A DNA stretch of 64,000 bases from Capniomyces stellatus (taxonomy: Eukaryota > Kickxellomycota > Harpellomycetes > Harpellales > Legeriomycetaceae). This document shows positions 24,926 through 36,628 of the stretch, one piece after another. How positions within the stretch are numbered: position 1 is the first letter of the stretch; each line of letters opens with the position of its first letter. The stretch spans positions 206,478-270,477 of the forward strand of contig LUVW01000007.1 of assembly GCA_001661515.1 (NCBI GenBank). Direction: 5' to 3'. The notes beneath the pieces are model-generated. The model was not told where the DNA came from, searched no databases, and saw nothing but the letters and a program-made list of their open reading frames with translations. The translations under genes were made by a program, and so were the position numbers.

Positions 24926-26617
24926 ATGAAGGTCAGCACAGTCAGTGTTCTAGTCAGTTACTCATTGGTATCAGTGTCAGGATCCTGGATTTCAGATCTG
25001 GGGTCGGGTACGGCGAGCCAAGGAAGTAGCTCTGGAGAAAAACAAAGCTTAAGTAAGAGGATCATAGGAGGTGGTTATATCGAGTTAGAAGAGGTGCCGT
25101 ACATTGTTTCTCTGCACGACGCAATAAAAGGCAGTGAAGAACCTGCTATAGACCAATGTGGTGGATCAATAATTTCAAAGAATTATATTCTTACGGCTGC
25201 GCACTGTGTTGAAAAGTATCTAAAAGATAAGGATAATTTAGAAATTGAGATATCGGCCAATTCAAAGTTCAGTTTTGCAAGTGGTGGCAAGAAGTTTAAA
25301 GCAAGCGAAGTTATAACACACCCCAAGTACAGTGATGTGTTGTATGGATATGATATTGCACTGATACGAGTCGATGACGTGGAATTCCATAATCTTGAAA
25401 TAAAGTGTGCCAAAATCTACAATCGTGAACTTGATTCCTCATACAGAGTCAAAGTTGCTGGATGGGGTAGAATCAATAAGGATGTAAAAACTGTTGCAGG
25501 AAATCTATTGAGAGCACTGGATGTGAATCTTATTAGTAGAAGCAATGTTTTCAAGTACTTTAAACTTGAGAGACACATGCTTAACAGTGCATTGTTTTAC
25601 TACGACAGGGGGGATGGAGAGTCAGCTTGCGGGGATTCGGGAGGACCAGTGTACTTGCCTGAATACAAAAATACAATAGTTGGGTTAGTTTCGTTTGGAT
25701 GCAAACTAAGCATCACTGACGAGTTTAAAAACGCAGGTTTGGATGATATATCAGAAAGTACTCGAGTTGTTTCCATAGAAACAAAGCTGAAAAACCATGT
25801 GGACTGGGTTCTGGAAGAAGCAGAACTTGAACCAAAAGACGTTCTTAAACACCCAGAAGAGTATGACTCGTGGAAGAAGGACAAGGATTCCAAAATCAAA
25901 AGAATGGATAAGGGGTATAAGACAACTTACCAGGCTGTGACAGCAGGAGCGTTTACTGAGCATCTTGCCGAGCAGGCAGCAGCAGGATTCTTGGAAGCCT
26001 CAAAAGTGTATATAAAGAAAATTGTTGACAACATGTTAGCTTCAGATGTAATATATCATAGAATTAATTTAATTAAAGAGATTAAAAAACTTAAGATTAA
26101 GGCGATGGCGATGATCGATGGTGATGTAAAGAAGGACGAAGACAAAAGAGAGGGCGCTGATGCGATTTTGAACAGGGTACTAATAAATATGGATGCTGGT
26201 TTGGGTGATCCAAATTTACCAGGCCACAAATTCAAAAGATTCTCAAAGACAAAGTTGGTTGATATGATCGAAAATTTCATAAAAGATGAGTTCAGTGAAA
26301 GATCTGCTTTAATGGATAATGAAGTAAGGGCCAACGTAAAAAAGCTGGTGAAAGGCATATATATTGTTGAGTCAGATTATATAGAGTATTTGCAGGGAAT
26401 TTTGACTGAACGGACTAGTTGTGTGGTTTTAAAGAAGCTTAAACATATATTTGAAAAATACCGTATTCAAATATTAAAAGAGATAGAAGTTGCTTTCAAT
26501 GAAATGGATTTGAATCAACTTGCCTCACGTAAACTCGTCTCTTCGGATAAACTGCTTAAAGACTTTGGTGATAAAATTAGGAAATATTACCTCGAAAAGG
26601 CAACACAGTTTAGATAG
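24926..26617 (+). CDS. Secreted trypsin-like (S1A) serine protease with long C-terminal extension
   Basis: An intronless gene of 563 aa. The N terminus (MKVSTVSVLVSYSLVSVSGS) is a signal peptide, followed by a short propeptide ending KR. The mature domain starts at IIGGGYIELE (residue 46), matching S1A zymogen cleavage. The triad is His93 (TAAHC), Asp143 (YDIALIRV) and Ser238 (CGDSGGP). The nucleophile loop reads ESACGDSGGP, one residue shorter between Cys and Gly than the usual C-Q-G-D-S-G-G-P, and the S1-pocket position is not an obvious Asp, so trypsin specificity should not be assumed. After the protease fold (about residue 295) come some 270 residues of charged, Lys/Glu/Asp-rich, probably helical sequence without Cys until CVVLKK near the end. 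I recognise no domain there. Such proteases are extracellular, often used against host or prey protein (inference). Confidence 0.9.
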   Translation: MKVSTVSVLVSYSLVSVSGSWISDLGSGTASQGSSSGEKQSLSKRIIGGGYIELEEVPYIVSLHDAIKGSEEPAIDQCGGSIISKNYILTAAHCVEKYLKDKDNLEIEISANSKFSFASGGKKFKASEVITHPKYSDVLYGYDIALIRVDDVEFHNLEIKCAKIYNRELDSSYRVKVAGWGRINKDVKTVAGNLLRALDVNLISRSNVFKYFKLERHMLNSALFYYDRGDGESACGDSGGPVYLPEYKNTIVGLVSFGCKLSITDEFKNAGLDDISESTRVVSIETKLKNHVDWVLEEAELEPKDVLKHPEEYDSWKKDKDSKIKRMDKGYKTTYQAVTAGAFTEHLAEQAAAGFLEASKVYIKKIVDNMLASDVIYHRINLIKEIKKLKIKAMAMIDGDVKKDEDKREGADAILNRVLINMDAGLGDPNLPGHKFKRFSKTKLVDMIENFIKDEFSERSALMDNEVRANVKKLVKGIYIVESDYIEYLQGILTERTSCVVLKKLKHIFEKYRIQILKEIEVAFNEMDLNQLASRKLVSSDKLLKDFGDKIRKYYLEKATQFR

Positions 26618-27290
26618 TAGAGGTCTTGCTTTTATTATTTAGTTATACAGTACATTTCACATACTTGGAGATGGTGTGTGCCGAGGTGAAGGATTTAGCG
26701 CTTTGATGTAGTGATTTCACAGTTTTATCTTATTATTAATAATTGGAATTAAATAAAGCAAGATAGAAAAAATAACCTGACAGCTTAGACTCGATGAACC
26801 TTGTAACAGCCTTATTCCTGGCATTAAATTGCGCAACCCGATTACCAGGACTCGATGAGGTTAGTACAACACCAGCCCCACTGAACCAACGCCTCCAAGG
26901 TACGGTGTCTCTAGAGGGACGACATGGAGTAGGATAGTATTTGAATCAGTCACTTTACTATTATTACCATTTACTTGATGTTTTTTGATCCGAAAATCAA
27001 TTGTTAGAAATTTAATACAATAAATCACTATTTTTTTATATTGGATTTAGTCAAGTTCTTTAAAAATCCGCGTCAATTTCATCAATAAAAAGTAAATAGA
27101 CGAAACAAACTGTTGCTTTTTTTTTCTCAAGTCTGCCACTTTATTTTGAGGTATTCAGTCAGTCCGAAATTCGGTTACCTGGTCTATCCCATATTTATTT
27201 CATCAACCATCAATAATATATAGCGAGCAAATAAACAGAGTACAGTATAACGGATTTTGGTAAATAAACAAATAAACAAACAAACAGAGA
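26618..27290. other. Intergenic region containing a LINE-tail fragment
   Basis: AT-rich except for the fragment at 26785-26955 described separately. It also contains the presumed promoter of PIH1. No gene seen. Confidence 0.5.
26785..26955 (+). mobile_element. Solitary LINE 3'-tail fragment
   Basis: This segment resembles the 3' UTR of the LINE remnant at about 23985-24150. Shared blocks in the same order are CTCGATGA, AACAGC, GCAACCC.ATTA, a GACT word, and later GGGACGA followed by GGATA. It has no coding part, as expected for a severely 5'-truncated insertion. The match is diverged and was judged by eye. Confidence 0.55.
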
Positions 27291-28754
27291 ATGGATTTAG
27301 ATCAATCAGAAGGATCAATTTCGTTGTATAATGTGGGTCAAACAATGCGTGAACAAAGCTTGAGAAAGATTAATCAAGAGCTGAAAAACGAAATAAAGTC
27401 TCATGGACTTCAGCCCTTTGAAATGGATGAAACAGAACAACAGAGTACATCAGTAGACATACAAACCAACAAAACACAAACTAAAATACTTGTCGAGATT
27501 AACTACACCGAGTTCATTTCATTTAAAACAAAAGTAGCAAAAAAAACAAAAGCGATTAATAACAACTCTGTTATTATCAACCTGTGTTTTTCCGAAAACA
27601 TCCCGGCTCCTAAAGACTTGGGCGAACTGGAAATCCAAAAGGCGCTAAATGCTGATCCAGGTGCAGTGTGGCAGGTTCCAATGTATCTGAGCGAATCAAT
27701 TGCGATTAGTAAGTCTTTTCTATTTTTAATGAAAAGATTGACAAGATTTTTTTTCTGCCTTAGAATGCCTTACTCGCCGCTTTGATGTATATGCTTAGCC
27801 TGTTATTTTTTGCTTTTATTCTTTTGGTGTAGATAATCTTGACCTTGTTAAATTCGATGCTATTGTCAGCGCCACTCTCAAAAATAGGGCCATGTACAGC
27901 AACGACTTTTACTTGTATTTGATAGAGCTTAGCTTTGAATGGGTAGAGGAAAAGTGTGGTTTGAGTCTAAGTAGAGGTAACTAGATACATTATTCGGTTT
28001 TTGGACATTTTGAACGTTTAATAATTGCTTATTTTTTTAATTTTTAGAGTTTGTGATGATGGAGGCCAGCTATTTTCATGAAAAGGCATCTCACTTCATT
28101 CCTCGGGACCTATCTAGCACACAAGCTGAAAGCGCCAATCTCGTAGGAAATATGCATACTGTTGGAACCAGTAGTAGACCTAGCTTAACTGGCATTATAG
28201 ATACTAGTCACCACCTTAAAGACCACGCTGTTTTGGTTAATAAACTCTCAAAAGTTACACGTGTCTCAAACGTCTCTTACTTTGATACCACAAAAATTAT
28301 ATTTTTAAGCTCTTTTTGCACTAGCAGTAGACTGACGCTAGTGTGGTGGCTCAAAAAAAAGGTAATTTATTACATCTCACTTTACTTAATATCTGACACG
28401 GCATTAACTTGGCTGTTTTACTTGCATTTGTTGATTATTTCAATAATAAAACTAATAAAAAAAAGTGAAGGCCCAATACAAGTAAAAATGTCAACAAAAA
28501 AAAACGGTACTGTTTGTTACTAAACTTAGTATTTTCAGCATATCGACCCTTGCATTATTCAAAATACCGGTACTATTTATTTGACAAGGGAACTTTATGT
28601 GTACAATAGCACGTTAAACCTACGCCAATCGGTTAGTGATGAAGACTACCCCGGTATGTCTCAGGTTTGTGAGTCTCTTTCAAAGAAAGGTACCACCTTT
28701 TTTGGTTATTACTCTGAGCAAGACTCTTTGCTTTTTATAGACATCAAATGGTGA
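27291..28754 (+). CDS. PIH1: PIH1-domain protein (R2TP chaperone complex subunit), 4 exons
   Basis: The spliced product of 363 aa is a PIH1/Nop17 homologue, an adaptor of the R2TP-Hsp90 complex needed for assembly of snoRNPs, RNA polymerases and PIKK kinases. Exons: 27291-27708, 27833-27976, 28048-28361, 28539-28754. Diagnostic PIH1-N text: SVIINLCFSENIPAPKDLGE, DPGAVWQVPMYLSE, KFDAIVSATLKN, DFYLYLIELSFEWVEEKCGL, LSREFVMMEA. The C-terminal part (residues about 200-363) would be the CS-like domain; it is only weakly recognisable. The last exon contains a perfect donor (GTATGT at 28654) and acceptor (TTTTATAG at 28740). These would remove 87 nt in frame, leaving the same terminal DIKW, so two protein forms (363 or 334 aa) are possible. 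Confidence 0.87.
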
Positions 28755-29496
28755 TTTATATCCCCTATTTTATTTGCTCCTCAGCAAGCATTGGCACCAT
28801 ATATACCCTTTTGCTGCAAAATTGCTGTTATGAACTATATAAGCTAACGCTACCATTGGCGCTTATACAAGATCAAACCCGGCAAATATCTTGTTTTTGT
28901 TTGGTGCTGTTTGTAGCTTTAATAGTTCCACTGTCTTATTGTGATGTACTTTTTTACATCTCGTTGGCTTAGTAGTTTTTTAACTTATCAGCTCACTTGA
29001 CTATTTTTTATTTTTTATTCAATTACAACGTTTGACATTTTCTGTAATTGAAACAAAGCTCAACTTTTTCCAAAACCAAAAAAGAGCTTTTTTTTAATCA
29101 AATAAAGTTCGTTCCTCCCAGTTTCCTTGATAAAAATTATAAGCCAATAAAAACAGATTTATTTTATACAATTTTTTTTTTCTACAGCTTTAAAAGGTAC
29201 ATAATTTAAATCCAAAAAAAGAAAAAGCACATAATATAAAAACCAAATTCTGTTTCCATAAATCACATAAATCAAATATAAATCCCTAATCAGAAAAAAA
29301 ACAGAAAAAAACAAAAATAAAATAAAAAAAGCCAAAAGTAATCAAAAATCAGGTCTTAAAAAAAATCATTATAAGCTAGTGATTGTATAGCAAAACTGTT
29401 TAAATCCACCATTCGACCCGTCTACTTTATCTTTTGTCCATTTAGTCCAACCAACATTAATTGCTTATACGTAAAGCATATATAAATCATTATAAT
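28755..29496. other. AT-rich intergenic region
   Basis: Poly(A)- and poly(T)-rich sequence between PIH1 and bL31m. An ORF at 28748-28972 overlaps the PIH1 stop and is not supported by any family. Confidence 0.5.
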
Positions 29497-29856
29497 ATGA
29501 GAATTACGTCAATTCAGCTGAAGCACGTTGTGCCAATGGCAAAACACTGGAGACCACGACCAATTGATAGCGATTCACCAAAACAACCAACGTTTCCTCC
29601 AAGACCTGAAACTTTTAAACAACGAATCATTCTCAGCGACGGATCTTCATTTACTTTAAATTCAACCTCTCCAAAAGCCGTGGTAAAACTAGCCAAAGAT
29701 ACTCGCAATCATCCTTTATGGAATCCTCAGTATAAATTCGATCTTAACGACGAGGGTGGCTATCTTAGCAAATTCAACAAACGATTTGGAGATTATGGTG
29801 ACATTGATGGCGATTTTGATGATTTCTATGAAGATCTTGAGGATGTCAAAAAATAA
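29497..29856 (+). CDS. MRPL36: Mitochondrial ribosomal protein bL31m
   Basis: Intronless, 119 aa. The protein belongs to the large subunit of the mitochondrial ribosome. Diagnostic text: RPETFKQRIILSDGSSFTLN, followed by TSPKAVVKLAKDTRNHPLWNP and the fungal extension GGYLSKFNKRFGD, which together match the fungal bL31m family (yeast Mrpl36). The N terminus (MRITSIQLKHVVPMAKHWRP) has basic residues and no acidic ones, consistent with a mitochondrial presequence. The C-terminal tail is Asp/Glu-rich. The ATG at 29497 is chosen because it starts this presequence; the frame is open a little further upstream but without another ATG. Confidence 0.92.
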   Translation: MRITSIQLKHVVPMAKHWRPRPIDSDSPKQPTFPPRPETFKQRIILSDGSSFTLNSTSPKAVVKLAKDTRNHPLWNPQYKFDLNDEGGYLSKFNKRFGDYGDIDGDFDDFYEDLEDVKK

Positions 29857-32186
29857 TATTGCAAAGCAGCATCATAAACGGGGAAAGGAGATTTTGACCG
29901 GTGGTACAATTAATCAACCAGTGAATGGAATTGCCCAATACACTGATCAATTCGTCTGGGTTAGAAATTTAAAATATATATATACAACAATATCGTATAA
30001 AATAGAATCGCGCTCTGTTTTTTGTTTGTAGCAAATACTTTTACTTTACAATCAATTCAATATAGTAATCTAATTTATATCGATAAGGGAAACATGAAAA
30101 AGTAGACTTAATTTCAATAATAAAAAAAGAAAAATCAGACTTAGACGTTGACATACTGCTTGAATAATGCTATCTGTTTACGCGTCTATTTTGTAAATTC
30201 CGAATTAAAACTGGTGCCTAGGAGTAAGGTGCCCTCCACGATGATAAGCTGGAGATACCTGAACTAGTATGTTTTTTTTTTTTTTGTTATTTATTAAAAG
30301 ACAATAATAATTCGGCTTTTTGCACGACTACTACGCTCTACCTTATAAAGAATTTAAAGTTTTCCTACTCTACCAGTAAAGTATTGCACGTCTTGTAATT
30401 TTCAGCATGGAATTTTTGGTATTACTTTAGCCTGGAGATTGCTTAGACTTCGTATATTAACTATCGACTGTTGTTTTTAGGGTAATTTTAAGATCGAGGA
30501 TTTGGCTTTGATCTTTTTGTTTTGGCGTTATCATGCTTGACTAAAGATTTAACTGTTTTTTTATTACTATATAAAAGAATTAATAAATAAACATATAACA
30601 ACATAAATACTGAAGAGAAATACTTATCATTGGTATAAACATTCCTATCATTATAAACACTATACACAAATGCCCAAGGTTTCTGGAATCTGAACCAGCG
30701 TAGTGGCTAGTATACATTGAACCAAGTTAGAAAGGCGCTGGTTGGATTTTATAAACGCGCTCAAGCTAACTTTAGAGATAGCACAGCCAACAATTGTTGC
30801 TCAACAATACCTTCGGCCTCCAGTGCATAATGGACATGTACACTCCCTTTCATGACGAAAGTCGTGTAATTGACTCGTGTAATCCGTTTTTTTCAAACTT
30901 GATTGTCTAGTGGCCATTTTTATCTACCAGTGCCTTTATCCTGATGTGAACTGTTTGTTTTTACTGAAACTGTGTGTTTAAGTTTGCTGGTGTGTAAATA
31001 GTATGGTATTTTATTTATATTCGCTTATTACGGTGTTGGTTTTGCAAACTGTGAAAACTCAACCTTGGCTATTTTTTACACATATTTATACTTGTTCTTG
31101 GCTTTCTTTATTCCTCCCTTCCTTTTTTTTTTTGCACTTTTTTTCGAGAGTGAATGCTTTTTAATATATTTCTAAACAAGACTAAAAGCTACATATAACC
31201 AAAGGCAAATGATGCTTTTTAGATCAGTGGTTTTTTGTTCTCTCTTTTCTCCTACCTTGGTTACTCATTGTTTATTATTTCAAAATAAAGTGTTAATATC
31301 AAAATCAATTATCATTGTATTCGAAAAGCAATAAAACAAAAACACGCAAATTAGAACAAAGACACAAACAAAAGTGATGGAAACGATTTCAATAAAAAAA
31401 AAAGTGATGGAAACATCGATGTTTTTGGAATTGTAGAGTGTTGTTTGTTGCTTTTTCAATGAACGCTCTAAAGGCCACTGATCTGTTTTTTTTTTTTTTG
31501 GTTTTTTTTGGTTCTGTTTATGTAAGTACGTTTAATTCTTGGATTTGAATTTGTGTGCGCTGCAATTTTATAAGGTAGAACATTGCCCTTTAATAAAAAT
31601 CAAAAGTTATAAACTCAAACTCAACTTTATCTCGGTGTTACTGTCCAACCACATTCGACTTGAGAACCTAGGGGTTCACAGTTATCGCTGTTGTGCTTTC
31701 AAAACTGTGTTTTTGCTTGAAATTAAAATTAAAATTTAAATTAAAACATTAGATAAAAGTTCGCAATGAAAAAAAAACAAAAATTAGGTAAAAAGTAATT
31801 AATAAAATCGAAAGTAGCAGCTTCAAGTAATTCATTGGTATTTCCGAACTTGGCCTTAAACATAATTTCCAAAAAAAGAGTTCGTAAAATAATTCAATAA
31901 AAAAATTAAAAAAAGTTGGTGAAATTAACCTGTAATTGCACTCGACTTTACAGTTTTTGATTTAAAACCAATAAACCTCAAATATTTTGGCCTCTTCAAG
32001 TAGTTGGATACTTGATAGCGTCCTTTAAATACATTTGTGACTAGCATTCTTTTACACTTTTATTGAGGCAATTGTGTCTATCGCTTAAAACCAACTCGAA
32101 GCTTCAAAACTTTAAATCTCAGATACCATTTGATGTTAGAAGCTTTATGCTTGGCCAATAGGCACTTGGCCAGTAGGCGCATCAAC

Positions 32187-32202
32187 GTACATTGCAATGT
32201 AC
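32187..32202. repeat. Perfect 16-bp palindrome
   Basis: GTACATTGCAATGTAC equals its own reverse complement. It lies just after a short direct repeat (CTTGGCCAATAGGCA / CTTGGCCAGTAGGC). A binding site for a dimeric factor is possible but unproven. Confidence 0.9.
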
Positions 32203-35117
32203 TTTGGCTGTATTGTTTTATATCGACGCGATACGTAAAGATTGCGTATTATAAATAGCAAATCAAGCTGACAACATAATAACCTTTTACGTCAACAGCC
32301 TCTAGCTTGCTGTATTCAGGTTGTAGTGGCAATATACTCTTGAAAAGCAAGCTGGCCTAGAAAGGATCATACAATTGGATCGTATATTATAGCTTATGGA
32401 ATGGTAAATCAAGGTGCTCTTGTACTGAAATAGGCAGCCATAAGTATAACCTATTGAATCTAAATACATCAGTATTAAAACATACGTTTGATTTGTTTAA
32501 AAACAGTCAGCTCCTAACCAAAAAATAAACAAAAGATAAAAATAAAAAAAGCAAAACCATTCAGGAAAACATTTGATGACTACTGTGGTTTTGGACCGAG
32601 TATCAATTAGAACATACAATCCAAAATCTTGAAGAGTAAGGCGGGCGGGAACAAATGTAAAATGGGTATGGTGTTACTCATTTAGAACTGGTTTGCAATA
32701 TGAGAACTTGAACGCTACTAAATCGATACATCACCTTTGAATAATAAAGGACTGGAAATATATAATTAGCTAATAACTCGTTGCATTTAATTATTCGTGA
32801 TTTATTCTTTGCGAACTTAATTGTGCCATTTGTTACATCACCTTAACTCGGGTTTAAGAACCAAACTTTGCCAAACACATTTTTCACAAAACAATATTTA
32901 ATGCTGATGTGTATGCGTATGTGTATGGGTATGCGTATATGTATGTTTAAGGCATTTATTTCAAGGCTCTAATATCAAATATACATAATTTTTATTGGAA
33001 GAAATGCCAAACAATGAGATTGAAAAATTATTTCGAACTTATAATAAAAAAAGAAACATCTATTCAAATCCTACAAGCGATATTGGATGTCAGCTTCCGA
33101 GTACCAAACAGCACCAATCATGTTTATGGAAGAAATATATATCAACTGTAGTTTACCTGTTCTGCTCCCAGACCTGTATGGCTTAGGCCTTTACTTGAAA
33201 CTAAACCTTAGCATGGGCTTTCAAAAAAAATTGAATTTAAATTCAGTAAAGAAAAAAAATACTGAGTTTGCTTATTTGGTTTGTTGAGAAACCTAAATGC
33301 ACATCCCAACTTTGTGAGTAGGTCTTTTGAGTTGGCTTTCAACCTTACTCACTCTAGTTGCATTTATATTTCATTTCAAATTCAAGCGACGACAAAAGTT
33401 TTGCAAATCATAACAATAAAAACAGCACCAATTTTACTTTTTCAGAAAAATTTGATCTATTATCCTGCCAGTGTTGAGCTGTACTCATTTTTGCATGTAA
33501 TTCTTAACAAAGTTACTAGCATTATCAATGAGGCAGCTCGTTGTAATAAGTGAATTTTCTAAAAAAAAAACCTTTCTTTTGAAAACAATCGTCATTTATT
33601 AATCGCTTCTATGTTGCCCAAAATAGTTTTTTGTTTGATTAATAGTAGTAACTTTAAACTACTAGAAAGCTAATAATATATAAATTTTGAATGGTACAAC
33701 CTCAAGGCGGACTCCGCTTTTGCTTTCTTAGGCATTACTGGCCTGCTTGGTGAACATATTAAGTGGGCTAATCCATTGATGACCTATAATCAGTTTCTAT
33801 AAAAAGTATTTGCTTTGCAGTAGAGTCGCTTGACAAAAGTGTATTAACACTGACAAGGTTATGGCCAAAATCACGAAATTTACATAACATTGTTTGGTGA
33901 AAGTTGTTTGTTAAACTATACTGGCTAAACAAATTGCATAGTTGAACAACCATGTATTCTGCCTGTAGTACAGCTAATATACATGTAAAGTGCAAAGTGT
34001 ATAGCGAACATTAATATCTAGCATCATTTTGCAGTCCTTATACGAGCATCAATCCTTCACTTTTTTTTTTGCTTCAAGGTGTGTAACGTTTATCTTAATT
34101 CATTACATCATATTATATAAATTGGCAATTAAATACTTTTTGGAAATGTGGTGAATTTAGTGCAATCTAAACTATTTAGTTAAAGCGTTATGCAATTATA
34201 AGCTATAAAAAAAAGGCTGCATTTAATAAAAACAAGTGATTCAGTTTATTGTATTTACCTTTGGTGTCAAGGTCCAATCAATTTTATTGGGAATTTTAAA
34301 TTAATCTGACTTGATTTGACCGAGTAATTAAAACGCAAGAGCTAGATATACAGCCTAATGATGGTTAATTTATTTGTTGCAAATTAATGATAGTTGCTGA
34401 TTACTGTGGTTTTCTCGCTCTAGTAAACTCACGATTGTAGACTGTAAAGGTAGGATATTCAATATTTTTTCTTTGTCGAATAAAAAAGGCACGCTGCTCT
34501 CGCAATATAAAAAAAGCACATTGTTTTTCAACTTGCACTAACTCGAAACGGATCTATTAACATCGGTTTAACAGTTCAATCTAGCCTATTTCAGCCAAAT
34601 CAATAAACTGATTCACCAGGTTGTATCACGGGGTTACTTTTCCAGAAAGCCTTGGTTTTAATTGAAACATACACAGATACCCAAATAAAGTATAAGTTTT
34701 GACCCTTAACAGCCAACAAGTTGCTCCCACAAGCCAAAACACTTTTGAAGAACATGGGCCAAGGTTTAAGACGTGAAGTGAGCCGTGTTTATAAAGCAGA
34801 TGAATTATAAAACAATAAACGTCGAGTTCTTTGAGCAAGAGCTCAACTAAATTTTAGCTGAAATTTTCTACTTTGGGATTTTAAAATGCTGACCAACTGC
34901 TTACACTTTAATGCTGTGTTACAAAGTGTAGATCGTTTAACTAACCAAGTGTATTTTTGTATAGTGGGGGGTGGGGGTGATTTAAATAAAGTTATATCCT
35001 CTTTTGGAAAATCCTGTTCGGGCTCTTAATCAAACTCCGCTCTGAATTCCAAGTAGTTAGCGCAATTATGCTTTAATTTACTATATAAACTACGACGTTT
35101 GAGTGTTAGATAAAAAC

Positions 35118-35172
35118 TGTACTATATAAAAGCTGTGTTAGACAAAAGCTGTGTCAGAAAAAAGCTGTGCTA
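35118..35172. repeat. Short tandem repeat, about three copies
   Basis: Three imperfect copies of a unit resembling AAAAGCTGTGTTAGAC in non-coding DNA. Confidence 0.75.
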
Positions 35173-36628
35173 AAATACCAAGAGCGCAAACAATGGTTGG
35201 AAAATTTTGCGACTAATTAATGTGATAAAATAAAATAAGGCAAAACACTAAGAGCATGGTGGACAACTAATGTGTATTACATTAGCCAACTTAGTTCTTG
35301 GCACAATGCCCCCAGCAACTGGTATATTTATTAGCACTAAGATTAACATTGACTGTTTTGACATTCGATGTTGGCTTTGATGATGTTGGCTTTGATTTTA
35401 TTTAAAAACTTTGTTAAGTTTAAGACACAGCCACATACCAACTCTTCACAAGTTTGCTGGGTTCGATTTATTTTTTTGGAATGGACTTATCAACATGTTT
35501 TTTGAGTGCTAGCCTCAGGTAAGAGTAGAGCTAAACAAGATGCCATGCTCCATTTACAACTCGAACCTAATTAAACTAAAGTGGGTTATGGGACTAGTTT
35601 GTAGCTTAGATATATGATTTTTCATCTTAGAAAAAAATTCAACTCCAGTGTCTGAATTAGCTTCGAGTAAAACTATTTAGATTAAAAGTAAAATGCTACT
35701 GCTAGCACCTCTACCTTAAACATTATATTAAAGTTATGTCGATGATAAGACCTAATGAGTAAACAATATACCTTGATTGAGGTCTATTTACCATCTTATG
35801 TCTGTGCTTAATTCTCTTTTCTTTCAGCAAAACAAATATACGAAGCAAGTATTTAATTACAGCGTATTCAATATATTGTTGATTTTCTTTATTAGTTTTA
35901 ATCTGCAATATTGGAATATGTTGCCTTCAGTTGAAGCTTTAATTCACTCAAGCAGTAATTGAATGCTTAAATTATGTCTTTTTGTGACGAGTACCGTTAA
36001 TGTTCAAATTAAGGCCAATTGCCATGTATTCAAGCCAAAGAATAAATAAAGCTGGTTTATATAAATGGGCGAATTCTGACCACCAGATTAGCAATATAAT
36101 GATACTGATACATGTTAGTAAGTCATGTAGTATATTTGACTCGTAATGGCGTCAACTTTGCCCCAATGTCGCTTTAACGTTTCTACAACGGTTGATAAGT
36201 AATCGGGTCAAACTTTTTGAAGGGGTTCATAATTGATATATCGCTTTAAGCTTGATTCATTAAATTTGCAATACATTCCGTAATCTTCCTAAGTCGTTTT
36301 TTTTATTTTTAAAAAAAGGTAAAATCTGTTCCCAATAAAGTACGTAAATAAAATCAGTTAAAAACTAAAACAAAGAAATAAAAAATTAGAGAAATAAAGA
36401 AATAAAATAGCTGAATTGAACGTAATTCGTCAAATCGCCGAGACCGTTCGCAATAAAAATAGTATATATTGAAGTCTATATGTTATATTTACATATGATA
36501 AATTGCTGACAAACCACACTTCAGTGCTCATTCAATAAGCAACATATACTTGCGCCAAGTCGGCCAAGAGTACTATGAGTACTATGGGTGCTGTGAATGC
36601 CTGAGTTAGATGCATCTGGTTGGACTTG

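Larger units (their letters stand above)
29857..36628. other. 6.8-kb gene-poor AT-rich region
   Basis: I see no supportable gene on either strand. It holds poly(T)/poly(A) tracts, a GTATGY-type minisatellite near 32910-32950, a 16-bp perfect palindrome at 32187-32202, a three-copy 19-20 nt repeat near 35118-35172 and a two-copy repeat near 35368-35397. ORFs at 32995-33553 have slightly coding-like patches but match no family I know and carry stops in each frame. A gene with many very short exons or a non-coding RNA cannot be excluded. Confidence 0.5.
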
